Assembly: GCA_017547585.1 (NCBI GenBank)
Contig: JAFYPH010000009.1
Location: 1 to 40,001, forward strand
Source of the DNA: Bacteroidaceae bacterium
GTDB lineage: Bacteria > Bacteroidota > Bacteroidia > Bacteroidales > Bacteroidaceae
Length of the DNA stretch: 40,001 bases
Reading direction: 5' to 3'
Part shown: positions 28,056 through 36,026 of the stretch, piece by piece
Position numbering within the stretch: the stretch's first letter is position 1
Layout of the letters: every line of letters starts with the position of its first letter
Translations under genes and position numbers: made by a program
The notes under the pieces: generated by a model
Told to the model about the DNA's origin: nothing
What the model saw: the letters and a program-made list of their open reading frames with translations, nothing else
Databases searched by the model: none

Positions 28056-29002
28056 TGGTGCTCTATGAGGTATTCTACTTCGTTGGGGATGATGCGTATG
28101 TTGCGCACTCCTTCGGGGTGCTTCAGCAGTGTCAGTTTCACCTTGTCGGATGTGTTTCCGTAAATGTCGCCGTACATGATTCCTATCGAAAAGTCTCCGG
28201 GCTTTATGGAGTCTATCTGTGTCATATTTACATTGAATATCACTTTTGCCTTCGAGGGGAATGCTTTCAATGTGTAGTTTGCGGGGAATCCGACGCCTTT
28301 TATCGTTTTTTCGAACGACTTTTCGGTGTAGGGCGTTACGGGGATTTTTATGTTTACGTTCTCGGGACTGTATTTTACTCCTTCACGGCTCTGCAATTTT
28401 ACGTCGATGGTGAGTGAGTCGCGCAGCTCTGTCCTGTTTATCTGCTCGGTGTAGACGAGGTGCATGGTGTCTGTTGCCGATTGCGGACCGAATACCCACA
28501 CTGAGTCGGGGGTGATTTTAATGTCGCCTATTTCGTATTGTACGGCCGAGGATATTTCGCCGACAATCTCCACAGGGTATTTCTTTGTGCTCTCCTGTGT
28601 GTAGTATATTATGGAGTCGGGCGACAGGGAGATTACCTCTGTGGATGATGCAAGCTGTCCGGTTATCTGCTTTCTGAGGGCGGTAGTGGACATTGACAGT
28701 CGGCCGCTCTGCTTCTGAAAGTCTTTGTATTCTGCTGTGATGGGCAGGAAGGTCTGCATGGTGTAGTTGAGCAGCACTGTTCCGCGGTCGCGGATTTTAA
28801 GTGTGACGTGCTCGTTACCTGTGGTGACAGCATAAAGGTCTGCGGGTATTTTCTTTACTCGCAGGGGAATCTCTATTTCTGTTTCGTAGTACTTGTTGAG
28901 TGTCATCATCAACCACAAGCTACACGATACGAAAAAGAAAAACAGGAAGAGTAAAAATTCTCTTCCCGGTAAAAATTTGTTATTTTTCAGTTTCAGTTTC
29001 AA
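28052..29002 (-). CDS. YbbR-like domain protein with TTG start
   Basis: 316 residues. One transmembrane helix (about residues 14-34, GREFLLFLFFFFVSCSLWLM) is followed by beta-rich YbbR repeats (LRVKKIPADLYAV and later IPVTPYTEKSFEKTIKGVGF). In Firmicutes the YbbR protein CdaR regulates a diadenylate cyclase; no cyclase gene is adjacent here, so that role is not implied. The start is TTG at 29000-29002. It is preceded by AAGGA, an in-frame stop lies 24 bp upstream, and the first in-frame ATG would delete the membrane anchor. It lies 24 bp after yajC. Confidence 0.85.
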   Translation of the reverse strand: MKLKLKNNKFLPGREFLLFLFFFFVSCSLWLMMTLNKYYETEIEIPLRVKKIPADLYAVTTGNEHVTLKIRDRGTVLLNYTMQTFLPITAEYKDFQKQSGRLSMSTTALRKQITGQLASSTEVISLSPDSIIYYTQESTKKYPVEIVGEISSAVQYEIGDIKITPDSVWVFGPQSATDTMHLVYTEQINRTELRDSLTIDVKLQSREGVKYSPENVNIKIPVTPYTEKSFEKTIKGVGFPANYTLKAFPSKAKVIFNVNMTQIDSIKPGDFSIGIMYGDIYGNTSDKVKLTLLKHPEGVRNIRIIPNEVEYLIEHQ

Positions 29003-29026
29003 GGTTTTCCTTTTTTCTGATTGAAA

Positions 29027-29347
29027 TTAATTGGCTGTCTGCTGGCTCTGCATTGCTGCGGGGTCGGCGTATACACAGTTCTTGTCCACGCGGATTACTA
29101 CGTTGTGGCTGATTTCGATGTTTACTGCAGTGTCCTCTACGCTTTTAATCTTTCCGTAGATGCCACCGCTGGTGATTACGCTCTGTCCTGACTGAAGACC
29201 GCGACGGAAGTTGTCAATCTCTTTCTGACGTTTGCGCTGGGGACGAATCATCATGAAGTACATGATTGCTATGATGATTACGAACATGAAGAGGGGGCTG
29301 CCCAAGATGGCCTGCATGCCGCCTGCTGCGTTGAGTAATGTGCTCAT
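29027..29347 (-). CDS. yajC: Preprotein translocase accessory subunit YajC
   Basis: 106 residues. A single transmembrane helix runs from about residue 18 to 34. The conserved MIRPQRKRQKE block follows immediately, then GLQSGQSVITSGGIYGKI, both YajC signatures. YajC associates with SecDF at the inner membrane. It sits between nusB (21 bp) and the YbbR-like gene (24 bp). Confidence 0.95.
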   Translation of the reverse strand: MSTLLNAAGGMQAILGSPLFMFVIIIAIMYFMMIRPQRKRQKEIDNFRRGLQSGQSVITSGGIYGKIKSVEDTAVNIEISHNVVIRVDKNCVYADPAAMQSQQTAN

Positions 29348-29368
29348 GGTTATTTATTTGTTTAAGGT

Positions 29369-30292
29369 TTATTTGTTTATTATATTCTCGCTTTTCAGTT
29401 TCTTTGTAATTGTGTCGAGCAGTCCGTTGATGAATGAGCTGCTCTTGGGGGTGCTGTAGTATTTCGCAATCTCTACGTACTCGTTGAGTGTTACGCTCAA
29501 GGGTATCTGGGGGAATGTTGTAACCTCGGCGAGGGCTGTCTGCATGATGATTACGTCCATGAATGCGAGACGTGACATGTCCCAATTCTTTGAGCTTTCG
29601 CTCATCATCTTGCGGTACTCGTCGGCATTCTGTATGGTTGCCTTGATGAGCTTGTGAGCGTACTCTACATCCTCGTCGTCCTTGTATTCGGGCAGCAGTT
29701 TCTGCATTTCGCCCTCTTCCTCGTCGAAACGCTTGATGGTCTTCAGCACAAATGTGTCTACAATTGCCTTGTCGTCGTTCCAATAGAGGCTGAGCTCCTC
29801 GAGAAGTGTGTCGAGATCTTCGTTGTTGAAGATGAAATTCTTGTAGAGCTTGCGCCAGAGTTCGCGATCCTCTTCGTATGATGATGTCTGAGACTCCATA
29901 TACTCCTTATATATATCACTCTCTACAATGGTGTCGAGCAGACGACGCAAAAAGTCGGAGTAATTTACCCAGTCGAGCTTGCTCTTCTCGCTGAACTTTA
30001 TAAGCTCTTCGTTGGCCTCAATCTGCGCAGCCAGACGGTTGTTGACGAACTTGAGGTTGGGGTTGATGTCGCTTGCTGTGGGGCGCACCTTGCGCATGTT
30101 GAAAGAGATGCGGTCGGCTGCGTAGCGTGTTACGGCTACAATGAGCAACAACAGGAATTTGTAAAGGTCGTACGACTTTGACAAGCTGAAAAATACTTCA
30201 TCTTCGGCAGCTTTTATGCTCTTGCCGGAGTTTTTGTAATAGGCGTATACTACCTGAATAACTTTAAGACGGATGAGAACTCTGTTTATCAT
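29369..30292 (-). CDS. nusB: Transcription antitermination factor NusB (long form)
   Basis: 307 residues, about twice the E. coli length (139). The C-terminal ~140 residues carry the NusB fold, with DVIIMQTALAEVTTFPQIPLSVTLNEYVEIAKYYS near the end. The N-terminal part (LIRLKVIQVVYAYYK at the start) looks like a second, diverged helical domain and is common to Bacteroidetes NusB. NusB with NusE forms the BoxA-binding antitermination complex on rRNA operons. First gene of nusB-yajC-ybbR-coaE. Confidence 0.92.
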   Translation of the reverse strand: MINRVLIRLKVIQVVYAYYKNSGKSIKAAEDEVFFSLSKSYDLYKFLLLLIVAVTRYAADRISFNMRKVRPTASDINPNLKFVNNRLAAQIEANEELIKFSEKSKLDWVNYSDFLRRLLDTIVESDIYKEYMESQTSSYEEDRELWRKLYKNFIFNNEDLDTLLEELSLYWNDDKAIVDTFVLKTIKRFDEEEGEMQKLLPEYKDDEDVEYAHKLIKATIQNADEYRKMMSESSKNWDMSRLAFMDVIIMQTALAEVTTFPQIPLSVTLNEYVEIAKYYSTPKSSSFINGLLDTITKKLKSENIINK

Positions 30293-30319
30293 AAATTACC
30301 ACTTCTTGTGATTTGTCTG

Positions 30320-30351
30320 CAAAGGTCGCATTTTCTTGTGACACCTACAAA
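30320..30351 (-). promoter_or_regulatory. Probable promoter of the nusB-yajC-ybbR-coaE operon
   Basis: Minus-strand TTTG (30348-30351), a 20-bp spacer and GACCTTTG (30320-30327). The -7 box keeps TTTG, with only its first base departing from TAnnTTTG. The leader would be about 20 nt. Confidence 0.55.
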
Positions 30352-30492
30352 CAAATTTTGCATTTTCTTTTATCGTTGCCACTTTTCTTTGTATAACAAA
30401 ATAAAAATTGAATTTTCTTGTTTTTTTTTGCTCGAATGAAAAAAAATATTCAAATTTGGGGCGAATTTAATTTTTAACACAAACTATTGACG

Positions 30493-30855
30493 ATGGAAGA
30501 CTACAAAAAGAGCGGAATTGGCGACAATGAAAAGGAGATAGTCTTTTCACAAGCCATCAAAGCCGGTAAGAGAATTTATTACATTGATGTGAAGAAGAAT
30601 CGTAAAGATGAAATGTATCTTTCGATTACCGAGAGTAAGAAAGTTGTGTCGGGCGAGGGGGATGATGCTACTGTGACATTCGAAAAGCATAAAATATTCC
30701 TCTATCGTGAGGATTTCGAGAAATTTGCTACAAGCTTGCGTGGGGCCATCGATTTTGTCGTTGCTGCTCAGGGCGAGTATCAGCCTCGTGTGTACGATGC
30801 GCTTCCCGAGAGCGATAATCACGAGGATAATATTAAAATCGATATTGATTTTTAA
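30493..30855 (+). CDS. DUF3276 / PUR-domain nucleic-acid-binding protein
   Basis: 120 residues from the ATG at 30493; an in-frame TTG six bases earlier is less likely to be the start. The sequence has PUR repeat-like strands (AIKAGKRIYYIDVKKNRKDE, then HKIFLYREDFEKFATSL). This matches DUF3276, the bacterial Pur-alpha-like family known structurally from Borrelia burgdorferi, where the protein binds nucleic acid. A cytoplasmic DNA- or RNA-binding role is therefore likely; its targets here are unknown. It stands alone, divergent from nusB and followed by the rplY promoter. Confidence 0.85.
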   Translation: MEDYKKSGIGDNEKEIVFSQAIKAGKRIYYIDVKKNRKDEMYLSITESKKVVSGEGDDATVTFEKHKIFLYREDFEKFATSLRGAIDFVVAAQGEYQPRVYDALPESDNHEDNIKIDIDF

Positions 30856-30884
30856 CGTATATACGCAATTTATTTATAAAAGAT

Positions 30885-30916
30885 TTTGCTATTTCCCCGA
30901 AAATGCGTACCTTTGC
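30885..30916 (+). promoter_or_regulatory. Strong Bacteroidetes promoter for rplY
   Basis: TTTG at 30885-30888, a 20-bp spacer and TACCTTTG at 30909-30916. Both boxes are perfect. The predicted leader is about 70 nt. Confidence 0.78.
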
Positions 30917-30992
30917 GGCGCTTTTTTGGGCATCGTGTGATGGCGAATTAAGCAAAAGTATTAATCTTAATTTAGAGTAACACATTTTTAAC

Positions 30993-31592
30993 ATGAAAAC
31001 AATCAGTGTAAGTGGTTCAAGCAGAACCGAGGTAGGCAAGCGCGCTACCAACGCATTGCGTAAAGAGGGTTTGGTGCCCTGCTGTCTCTATGGCGAGAAG
31101 AAAGACGAGAATGGCAACCCCGTTGCTACAGCTTTCAGCGTACCCGTTGAGGGTCTTCGCAAGTTGATCTACACTCCCGACATCTTTGTTGTTGAGTTGA
31201 CAATTGACGAGAAGCCCGTTAAGGCTGTTATGCGTGAGATTCAGTTCCACCCTGTAAAGGACAACGTTCTCCACGTAGATTTCTATGAGATTACAGACGA
31301 GAAGCCCATTGTAATGGCTGTTCCCGTTAAACTTGAGGGTCTTGCTCAGGGTGTTCGCGCCGGTGGTAAGCTCGTTCAGTTGCAGCGTCGTCTCAAAGTT
31401 AAGGCTCTCTACACAAACATCCCCGAGAAGTTGGTTATCGACGTAACTGCTCTTGAGCTTGGTAAGTCTATCAAGGTAGGTGAGGTTTCATTCGAGAACC
31501 TTGAGCTCGTAACTCCCAAAGAGGCTCTTGTATGTGCTGTTAAGACTACACGTGCTTCTCAGGCTGCTGCCGCTGCTGCTGCAAAGAAATAA
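30993..31592 (+). CDS. rplY: Ribosomal protein L25/CTC (long form)
   Basis: 199 residues. The N-terminal L25 domain (KTISVSGSSRTEVGKRATNA, then GLVPCCLYG) binds 5S rRNA. It is followed by the C-terminal TL5/CTC domain (KLVQLQRRLKVKALYTNIPE) and an alanine-rich tail. This is the long CTC form rather than the ~95-residue E. coli L25. Codons are more biased than in the neighbours, consistent with high expression. First gene of rplY-pth-hslR. Confidence 0.96.
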   Translation: MKTISVSGSSRTEVGKRATNALRKEGLVPCCLYGEKKDENGNPVATAFSVPVEGLRKLIYTPDIFVVELTIDEKPVKAVMREIQFHPVKDNVLHVDFYEITDEKPIVMAVPVKLEGLAQGVRAGGKLVQLQRRLKVKALYTNIPEKLVIDVTALELGKSIKVGEVSFENLELVTPKEALVCAVKTTRASQAAAAAAAKK

Positions 31593-31612
31593 GCACCTAA
31601 AAGTTTCTGAAA

Positions 31613-32194
31613 ATGAAGTATTTGATTGTTGGCTTGGGCAACATCGGACGAGAGTACGAGAATACCCGCCACAATATAGGTTTCACAGTATTGGACGCCT
31701 TTGCAAAGGCGTCCAATACTGTTTTTAGCGACCGCCGCTATGGCTATGTTGCCGAGGTTTCTATGCGTGGTCATAAGCTGGTGCTGCTGAAGCCCTCCAC
31801 CTATATGAATCTCAGTGGAAATGCGGTGCGCTACTGGATGCAGGCCGAGAAGATTCCTTTGGAGAATGTGCTGGTGATTGTGGATGATATTGCTCTGCCG
31901 CTGGGCTCTCTGCGTCTAAAAGGGCAGGGTAGCGATGGTGGTCATAATGGCCTGAAGCATATTGCTGCTACGCTGGGTACCACTTCTTATGCGCGTCTGC
32001 GTTTCGGCGTTGGCAACGATTTTGGTAAAGGTCGTCAGGTGCAGTTTGTGCTTGGAACGTTCGATGCTACCGACGAGCAGCCTGTGATTGACGAGCAGGT
32101 GCCTGTGGCTGTTGAGATTATCAAGAGCTTCTGCCACATTGGTCTTGCACGCACGATGAATGTCTATAACCAAAAGGGTGGTGCTGCAAAATGA
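31613..32194 (+). CDS. pth: Peptidyl-tRNA hydrolase
   Basis: 193 residues. The N-terminus [19 protein letters not shown] carries the family asparagine and the catalytic histidine (H20). [10 protein letters not shown] and DDIALPLG hold further active-site residues, and GHNGLKHI is the substrate clamp region. Pth releases peptides from prematurely dropped peptidyl-tRNA. Length is normal. Codons 25-37 are encoded by a perfect palindrome followed by five T, a terminator-like element inside the gene (separate entry). It lies 20 bp after rplY and overlaps the S4 gene by 4 bp. Confidence 0.96.
   Translation: MKYLIVGLGNIGREYENTRHNIGFTVLDAFAKASNTVFSDRRYGYVAEVSMRGHKLVLLKPSTYMNLSGNAVRYWMQAEKIPLENVLVIVDDIALPLGSLRLKGQGSDGGHNGLKHIAATLGTTSYARLRFGVGNDFGKGRQVQFVLGTFDATDEQPVIDEQVPVAVEIIKSFCHIGLARTMNVYNQKGGAAK
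31685..31726 (+). terminator. Terminator-like perfect 38-bp palindrome plus T5 inside pth
   Basis: 31685-31722 is a perfect palindrome (19-bp arms with no spacer). As RNA this gives a 17-bp stem with a UGCA loop. T722-T726 form a five-base T-run directly at its 3' edge. It begins 93 nt after the rplY stop, within pth codons 25-37. The structure is read from the sequence; transcriptional activity is inference. Confidence 0.7.
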
Positions 32195-32607
32195 ATGCTC
32201 AGGCTCGTATAGACAAATGGTTGTGGGCGGTGCGCATTTATAAGACGCGCAGCATTGCCGCCGAGGCTTGCAAGAAGGGACACATTATGGTGCGCGACAA
32301 GGCTGTGAAGCCCTCTTTTCTTGTGCGCGTGGGTGATATTGTTCAGGTGAAAAAGTCGCCCATCACTTACTCTTTCAAGGTGTTGCAGTGTGCCGAGAAT
32401 CGTGTGGGCGCGAAGCTTGTGCCCGAGCTTATGGAGAATGTTACTCCGGCCGAGCAGTATGAGGCACTGGAGATGAGCCGCATCAGTGGCTTTGTCGACC
32501 GTGCCCGCGGTACGGGACGTCCCACGAAGAAGGAGCGTCGCAGCATGGATACCTTTATCGACAGTGCTGCAGATTTCGATTTCGAGGAATTCGATTTTGA
32601 GGATTAA
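32191..32607 (+). CDS. hslR: S4-domain RNA-binding protein (Hsp15/HslR-like)
   Basis: 138 residues. The S4 domain occupies about residues 4-65 ([20 protein letters not shown], then [13 protein letters not shown]). The C-terminus is basic ([13 protein letters not shown]) and ends in an acidic [11 protein letters not shown] tail. Hsp15 binds stalled 50S subunits carrying peptidyl-tRNA, which fits its overlap (ATGA) with pth in a translation-rescue pair. Naming follows family resemblance. Confidence 0.88.
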   Translation: MNAQARIDKWLWAVRIYKTRSIAAEACKKGHIMVRDKAVKPSFLVRVGDIVQVKKSPITYSFKVLQCAENRVGAKLVPELMENVTPAEQYEALEMSRISGFVDRARGTGRPTKKERRSMDTFIDSAADFDFEEFDFED

Positions 32608-32620
32608 GAAATATACTCAT

Positions 32621-32652
32621 AAAAAAAGCGAGCCATGGCTCGCTTTTTTTTG
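32621..32652. terminator. Bidirectional terminator between hslR and the DUF486 gene
   Basis: A perfect palindrome, 32621-32650: GCGAGCCATGGCTCGC flanked by A7 and T-runs. It gives a stem with T-runs in both directions, serving the convergent genes on either side. Confidence 0.92.
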
Positions 32653-32669
32653 CTCTATGCTCATTTTCT

Positions 32670-33044
32670 TTACTTTATAAATACAAAGTACACTGCGAGT
32701 ATCAGCAGTATGAAGGCTACAATGTGGTTCCACGCGAGTGCTTCGCCCTTGAAGCAGAGGGTGACGATTGCTCCGAATACGATGATGGAGATTGCCTCCT
32801 GAATAACTTTCAGCTGCACAAGCGAGAAGGGGCCGCCGTTGATCTCCGAGCCGATGCGGTTGGCGGGGATGAGGAACGAGTATTCCAACATTGCTATTGC
32901 CCAGCTTATCAGAATGATGAAGATGAGCGGGGTAGAGGAGCTGATTATCTTCATTTGCTGCAATTTGAGATTGCCGTACCATGCAAAGGTCATGAAGGTG
33001 TTCGAGATTATCAGCATTAATACAGTTAGTAGTGCTTTGTTCAT
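32670..33044 (-). CDS. DUF486 small multidrug-resistance-like membrane protein
   Basis: 124 residues with four hydrophobic segments. It carries the DUF486 pattern NTFMTFAWYGNLK, SWAIAMLEYSFLIPANRIG and LKVIQEAISIIVF. This family belongs to the drug/metabolite transporter superfamily, but no substrate is established. It is 4 bp overlapped with ttcA upstream, so it is the second gene of that operon. Length is typical. Confidence 0.9.
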   Translation of the reverse strand: MNKALLTVLMLIISNTFMTFAWYGNLKLQQMKIISSSTPLIFIILISWAIAMLEYSFLIPANRIGSEINGGPFSLVQLKVIQEAISIIVFGAIVTLCFKGEALAWNHIVAFILLILAVYFVFIK

Positions 33045-33811
33045 TTTTCTATTTTATTTTGTGATTTTTCTATTCGTGGGGGTAGTAGCTCTGCCTGAAT
33101 ATTGCTCATGCTGCCCCAAAGGTTGTAGCGTGCCTCGGGGTTCAGTGTCTCCAGATGGCCCAGCAGCTGTTTCATCTGCTCCCTGTTGCTGTCGCGCTCA
33201 TAAGGGCATCTTTTTACCTGCTGCGGATATTGGGCCAGCTTCGAGAGTGTCTCAATCTCTTTTTCGTCGACGAGGCACAGGGGACGTATGACTGTCAGCG
33301 GGAATTTCTTCATCTGCATGGTGGGTGCCATGGCCGAGAATGCTCCCTGAAAGGTGATATTCATGAGCATTGTTTCGAGAAAGTCATCCATATTGTGACC
33401 CAGCGCCAGCTTGTTGCATCCGAGCTCTTGTGCGAGGGTGAAGAGTGCTTTTCGTCTGTTCCAAGAGCACAGAAAGCATGGCGATTTTCGCTTGTCGGTG
33501 CTTGCGTCGAACTCGCTCTCTACAAGGTGGAACTCCACTCCGTTGCGTGCGCAGAATTCTTTCAATATCGTAGCGTCGGAGAGATATTCTATGTTGCGCA
33601 GACGTATGTGGGCTGCAACGAGGTTTATGCGGGGCTTCAGTATGCGGCTGCGGGCTGCGAGAAACTCGAGCAGTGCCAGCGAGTCCTTTCCTCCCGAGAG
33701 GGCGACAAGTATGCGGTCGCCATCGTCAAGCATCCTGTAGTCGGTCAATGCTTTTTTGAAGCGACGCTCTATCTTTCTTCTTATCTGTTGTTCGGGAGTG
33801 GGCAGCGGCAT
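33041..33811 (-). CDS. ttcA: tRNA 2-thiocytidine biosynthesis protein TtcA-like
   Basis: 256 residues. The PP-loop SGGKDS (residues 39-44) binds ATP. C112 and C115 in PCFLCSW together with C202 in KRCPYE match the three-cysteine iron-sulfur pattern of TtcA. GHNMDDFLETMLMN is the family core. TtcA thiolates cytidine 32 of certain tRNAs. The wider TtcA/TtuA group is the alternative, but the cysteine layout favours TtcA. Confidence 0.9.
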   Translation of the reverse strand: MPLPTPEQQIRRKIERRFKKALTDYRMLDDGDRILVALSGGKDSLALLEFLAARSRILKPRINLVAAHIRLRNIEYLSDATILKEFCARNGVEFHLVESEFDASTDKRKSPCFLCSWNRRKALFTLAQELGCNKLALGHNMDDFLETMLMNITFQGAFSAMAPTMQMKKFPLTVIRPLCLVDEKEIETLSKLAQYPQQVKRCPYERDSNREQMKQLLGHLETLNPEARYNLWGSMSNIQAELLPPRIEKSQNKIEK

Positions 33812-33842
33812 TTCTCTTGGTGATTTCGCAATAATCTGGCTG

Positions 33843-33850
33843 CAAAGTTA
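33843..33850 (-). promoter_or_regulatory. Probable -7 box for ttcA (TAACTTTG)
   Basis: TAnnTTTG match on the minus strand, 31 bp before the start codon; same octamer as at valS. No good -33 partner. Confidence 0.45.
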
Positions 33851-33999
33851 CAAAAATTAATCCAATTAGCTCTCTCTTCGTCCTATTTTGCTCTTCTCTA
33901 TTTTGTTGAATGTGGCTCTCAATGGCAGCACTTTTTTACAAATATTGAAAATTATTTTAAAAAAATCGCTCATATAATCCATTCTACAGATATTGTTCG

Positions 34000-34036
34000 T
34001 ATATTTGTAATTATTGACTGATGTATATTGCCTTTG
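34000..34036 (+). promoter_or_regulatory. Candidate promoter(s) for the TPR/PD40-nfeD-floA genes
   Basis: TATATTTG at 34000-34007 is a perfect -7 box without a -33 partner. Alternatively its own TTTG (34004-34007) serves as -33 for TGCCTTTG at 34029-34036, with a 21-bp spacer. The sequence does not decide between them. The rest of the 280-bp ttcA-TPR gap is AT-rich with nothing else recognisable. Confidence 0.4.
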
Positions 34037-34091
34037 TTGGGCAGATACTATACGTTCGGTCTTTTGTTGGTGAATGAAATTAATTTGAATT

Positions 34092-35531
34092 ATGACTAGA
34101 ATATTTATATCTGTTCTTTTGCTTTTTACCTGTGCGGTTGCCTCTTTTGCGCAGTCGACAAGGGAGAAGGCGCGCGCCTTGTTCAATGATGGCAATTATA
34201 TTGAGGCAAAGCCCATTTTCGAGTCTCTTCTGAAAAAGTCGCCCAAGGATGGCAGTTACAATTATTGGTACGCTGTGTGCTGTTTCGAGACTAACGACAC
34301 TGTTGCCGATGTTGAAAAGATGCTCAAATATGCGACTACCCGCCGCGTGAACGATGCTTATCGCTATCTGGGAAACTTCTATAAGAGCCAATTTCGTTAC
34401 GACGATGCTGTTGCAAGCTACGAGGAGTTTATCGACGTCTGCAAGGTGGACAGCATCATAGAGTTCTACGAAGAGCAGTGCGAGCATCTTAAACGTCTGC
34501 AGCGCATGATGAAGATGACCGAGCGCGTGTGCGTGGTGGATAGTTTCGTAGTGGATAAGAATCGTTTCCTGTCGGCCTACCGCACGGGACGTGACATTGG
34601 TACGCTTGCCACTGCTGCCGACTATTTCAACAAGGCCGATGCGCAGGGTACGGTTGCTGTAACCGAGCGCGGTACCGACCTCTATTTCTCGCAGGCTGTT
34701 GCCACTGAGGATGGCTCGCTGCTGAAGCTTTTCCACTCTACAAATGTGAATGGAAAGTGGGGCGAGGCTGTGCAGCTCGAAGGCATTGAGACTGATGGTA
34801 ACGACTGCTATCCTTTCATGGCTGTCGACGGCTCTACATTCTATTTTGCAAGCGACGGCGAGGGCTCTATCGGCGGATACGATATTTTTGTCACTCGCTA
34901 CGATTCGGAGGATGGTACTTTCCTGAAGCCCGAGAATGTGGGAATGCCCTTCAATTCCGAGGCTAACGATTATATGCTTGTGGTGAACGAGATTGCCAAC
35001 CTCGGTTGGTTCGCTACCGACCGCCGCATGGACGAGGGTAAAGTGTGTGTCTATGTATTTGTGCCCAACGCCACAAAGTCTACATATAATTACGAGTCGG
35101 AGGATTCACTGAGAATTGTGGGGCTTTCGCAGCTCTCCTCTATTGCCGACACGCAGAGCGACGAAGATGTCGTGAGAAAGGCGCGTCAGAAACTGCTGAT
35201 GTTGCTCTACGAGCAGAAGGATGTTGTAAAGAACAATGGCTTTCTCTTTGTTATTGACGACCTTACGGAGTATACTGATGTTAAGCAGTTTAAGTCTCCC
35301 GAGGCACGAAAGATGTACGACGAGTGGAAGAAGCGTTCCGAAAAGTATGCATCAGATGCTGCACTTCTCGAGAAGCGCCGCGACGAGTATGCTGCTGCCA
35401 ATGCCGGCAAAAAGCAGACTTTGGCTGCGCCGTTGCTCGAGCTTGAGAATCGCCTCATCGACGAGGCCGAGGCTCTCGAGGAGCTTTTGGTGCGCATAAG
35501 AAACACTGAAAAAATATTCATTTCTAAATAG
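34092..35531 (+). CDS. Secreted TPR and PD40 beta-propeller protein
   Basis: 479 residues with a signal peptide (MTRIFISVLLLFTCAVASFA, cleavage before QST). TPR-like helices cover about residues 20-120 (ALFNDGNYIEAKPIFESLLKK; YLGNFYKSQFRYDDAVASYE). A PD40-type propeller follows (FYFASDGEGSIGGYDIFVTR; GWFATDRR). The last ~100 residues are a charged coiled coil. The TPR-PD40 order resembles the N-terminal half of Bacteroidetes TPR-PD40-OmpA envelope proteins such as PorE, but no OmpA domain is present. It ends 8 bp before nfeD, suggesting linkage to the membrane-microdomain genes. Confidence 0.85.
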   Translation: MTRIFISVLLLFTCAVASFAQSTREKARALFNDGNYIEAKPIFESLLKKSPKDGSYNYWYAVCCFETNDTVADVEKMLKYATTRRVNDAYRYLGNFYKSQFRYDDAVASYEEFIDVCKVDSIIEFYEEQCEHLKRLQRMMKMTERVCVVDSFVVDKNRFLSAYRTGRDIGTLATAADYFNKADAQGTVAVTERGTDLYFSQAVATEDGSLLKLFHSTNVNGKWGEAVQLEGIETDGNDCYPFMAVDGSTFYFASDGEGSIGGYDIFVTRYDSEDGTFLKPENVGMPFNSEANDYMLVVNEIANLGWFATDRRMDEGKVCVYVFVPNATKSTYNYESEDSLRIVGLSQLSSIADTQSDEDVVRKARQKLLMLLYEQKDVVKNNGFLFVIDDLTEYTDVKQFKSPEARKMYDEWKKRSEKYASDAALLEKRRDEYAAANAGKKQTLAAPLLELENRLIDEAEALEELLVRIRNTEKIFISK

Positions 35532-35539
35532 TTTTTGCT

Positions 35540-36004
35540 ATGGAATTGTTTGTAATTGTATTGCTGATAGCGCTGGGCACTATTCTTCTCGTTGCCGAGA
35601 TTGCGCTGATTCCCGGCTTCGGCGTTTCGGGTATTGCGGGTATTGCAGCGATGATAGGCTCTGCTGTCTACGCCTTTATGCAGATGGGTGAGATTGCCGG
35701 ATGGATTACCATTGCCATTGTCATCCTTGTGTCTATCGCGCTCATCCTGTGGGCTATTTATGGAAAGTCTCTCGACAATGTGGCTCTCAAAGAGAATATC
35801 TCCTCGACGGTTGCCGATGCCGATGCTTCCGGTATTAATGTTGGCGACAGGGGAGTCTCTGTCACAAGATTGGCTCTCATTGGCGAGGCAAAGTTCGGCG
35901 ACAACATCGTCGAGGTTACTTCGGCCGACGGCTTTATCGACGAAAAGTGCGAGATTGTCGTTACACGCATCAACGCCGGCGTTATTTATGTAGAAAATGT
36001 ATAA
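35540..36004 (+). CDS. NfeD family protein (short form)
   Basis: 154 residues. Two or three transmembrane segments within about residues 1-75 (VIVLLIALGTILLVAEIALI; ITIAIVILVSIALIL) precede a C-terminal OB-like domain (GVSVTRLALIGEAKFGD; INAGVIYVENV). This is the protease-less short NfeD, usually encoded next to a flotillin-like protein. That is the case here, with floA 22 bp downstream, so a membrane-microdomain partnership is likely. Confidence 0.92.
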   Translation: MELFVIVLLIALGTILLVAEIALIPGFGVSGIAGIAAMIGSAVYAFMQMGEIAGWITIAIVILVSIALILWAIYGKSLDNVALKENISSTVADADASGINVGDRGVSVTRLALIGEAKFGDNIVEVTSADGFIDEKCEIVVTRINAGVIYVENV

Positions 36005-36026
36005 TTAATTAATAAATTTATAAACT

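Noticed and set aside
31560-31592. Alanine-codon repeat at the end of rplY as a microsatellite
   Set aside because: It is a mix of GCT, GCC and GCA encoding the usual alanine-rich tail of long L25 proteins, not a uniform repeat.
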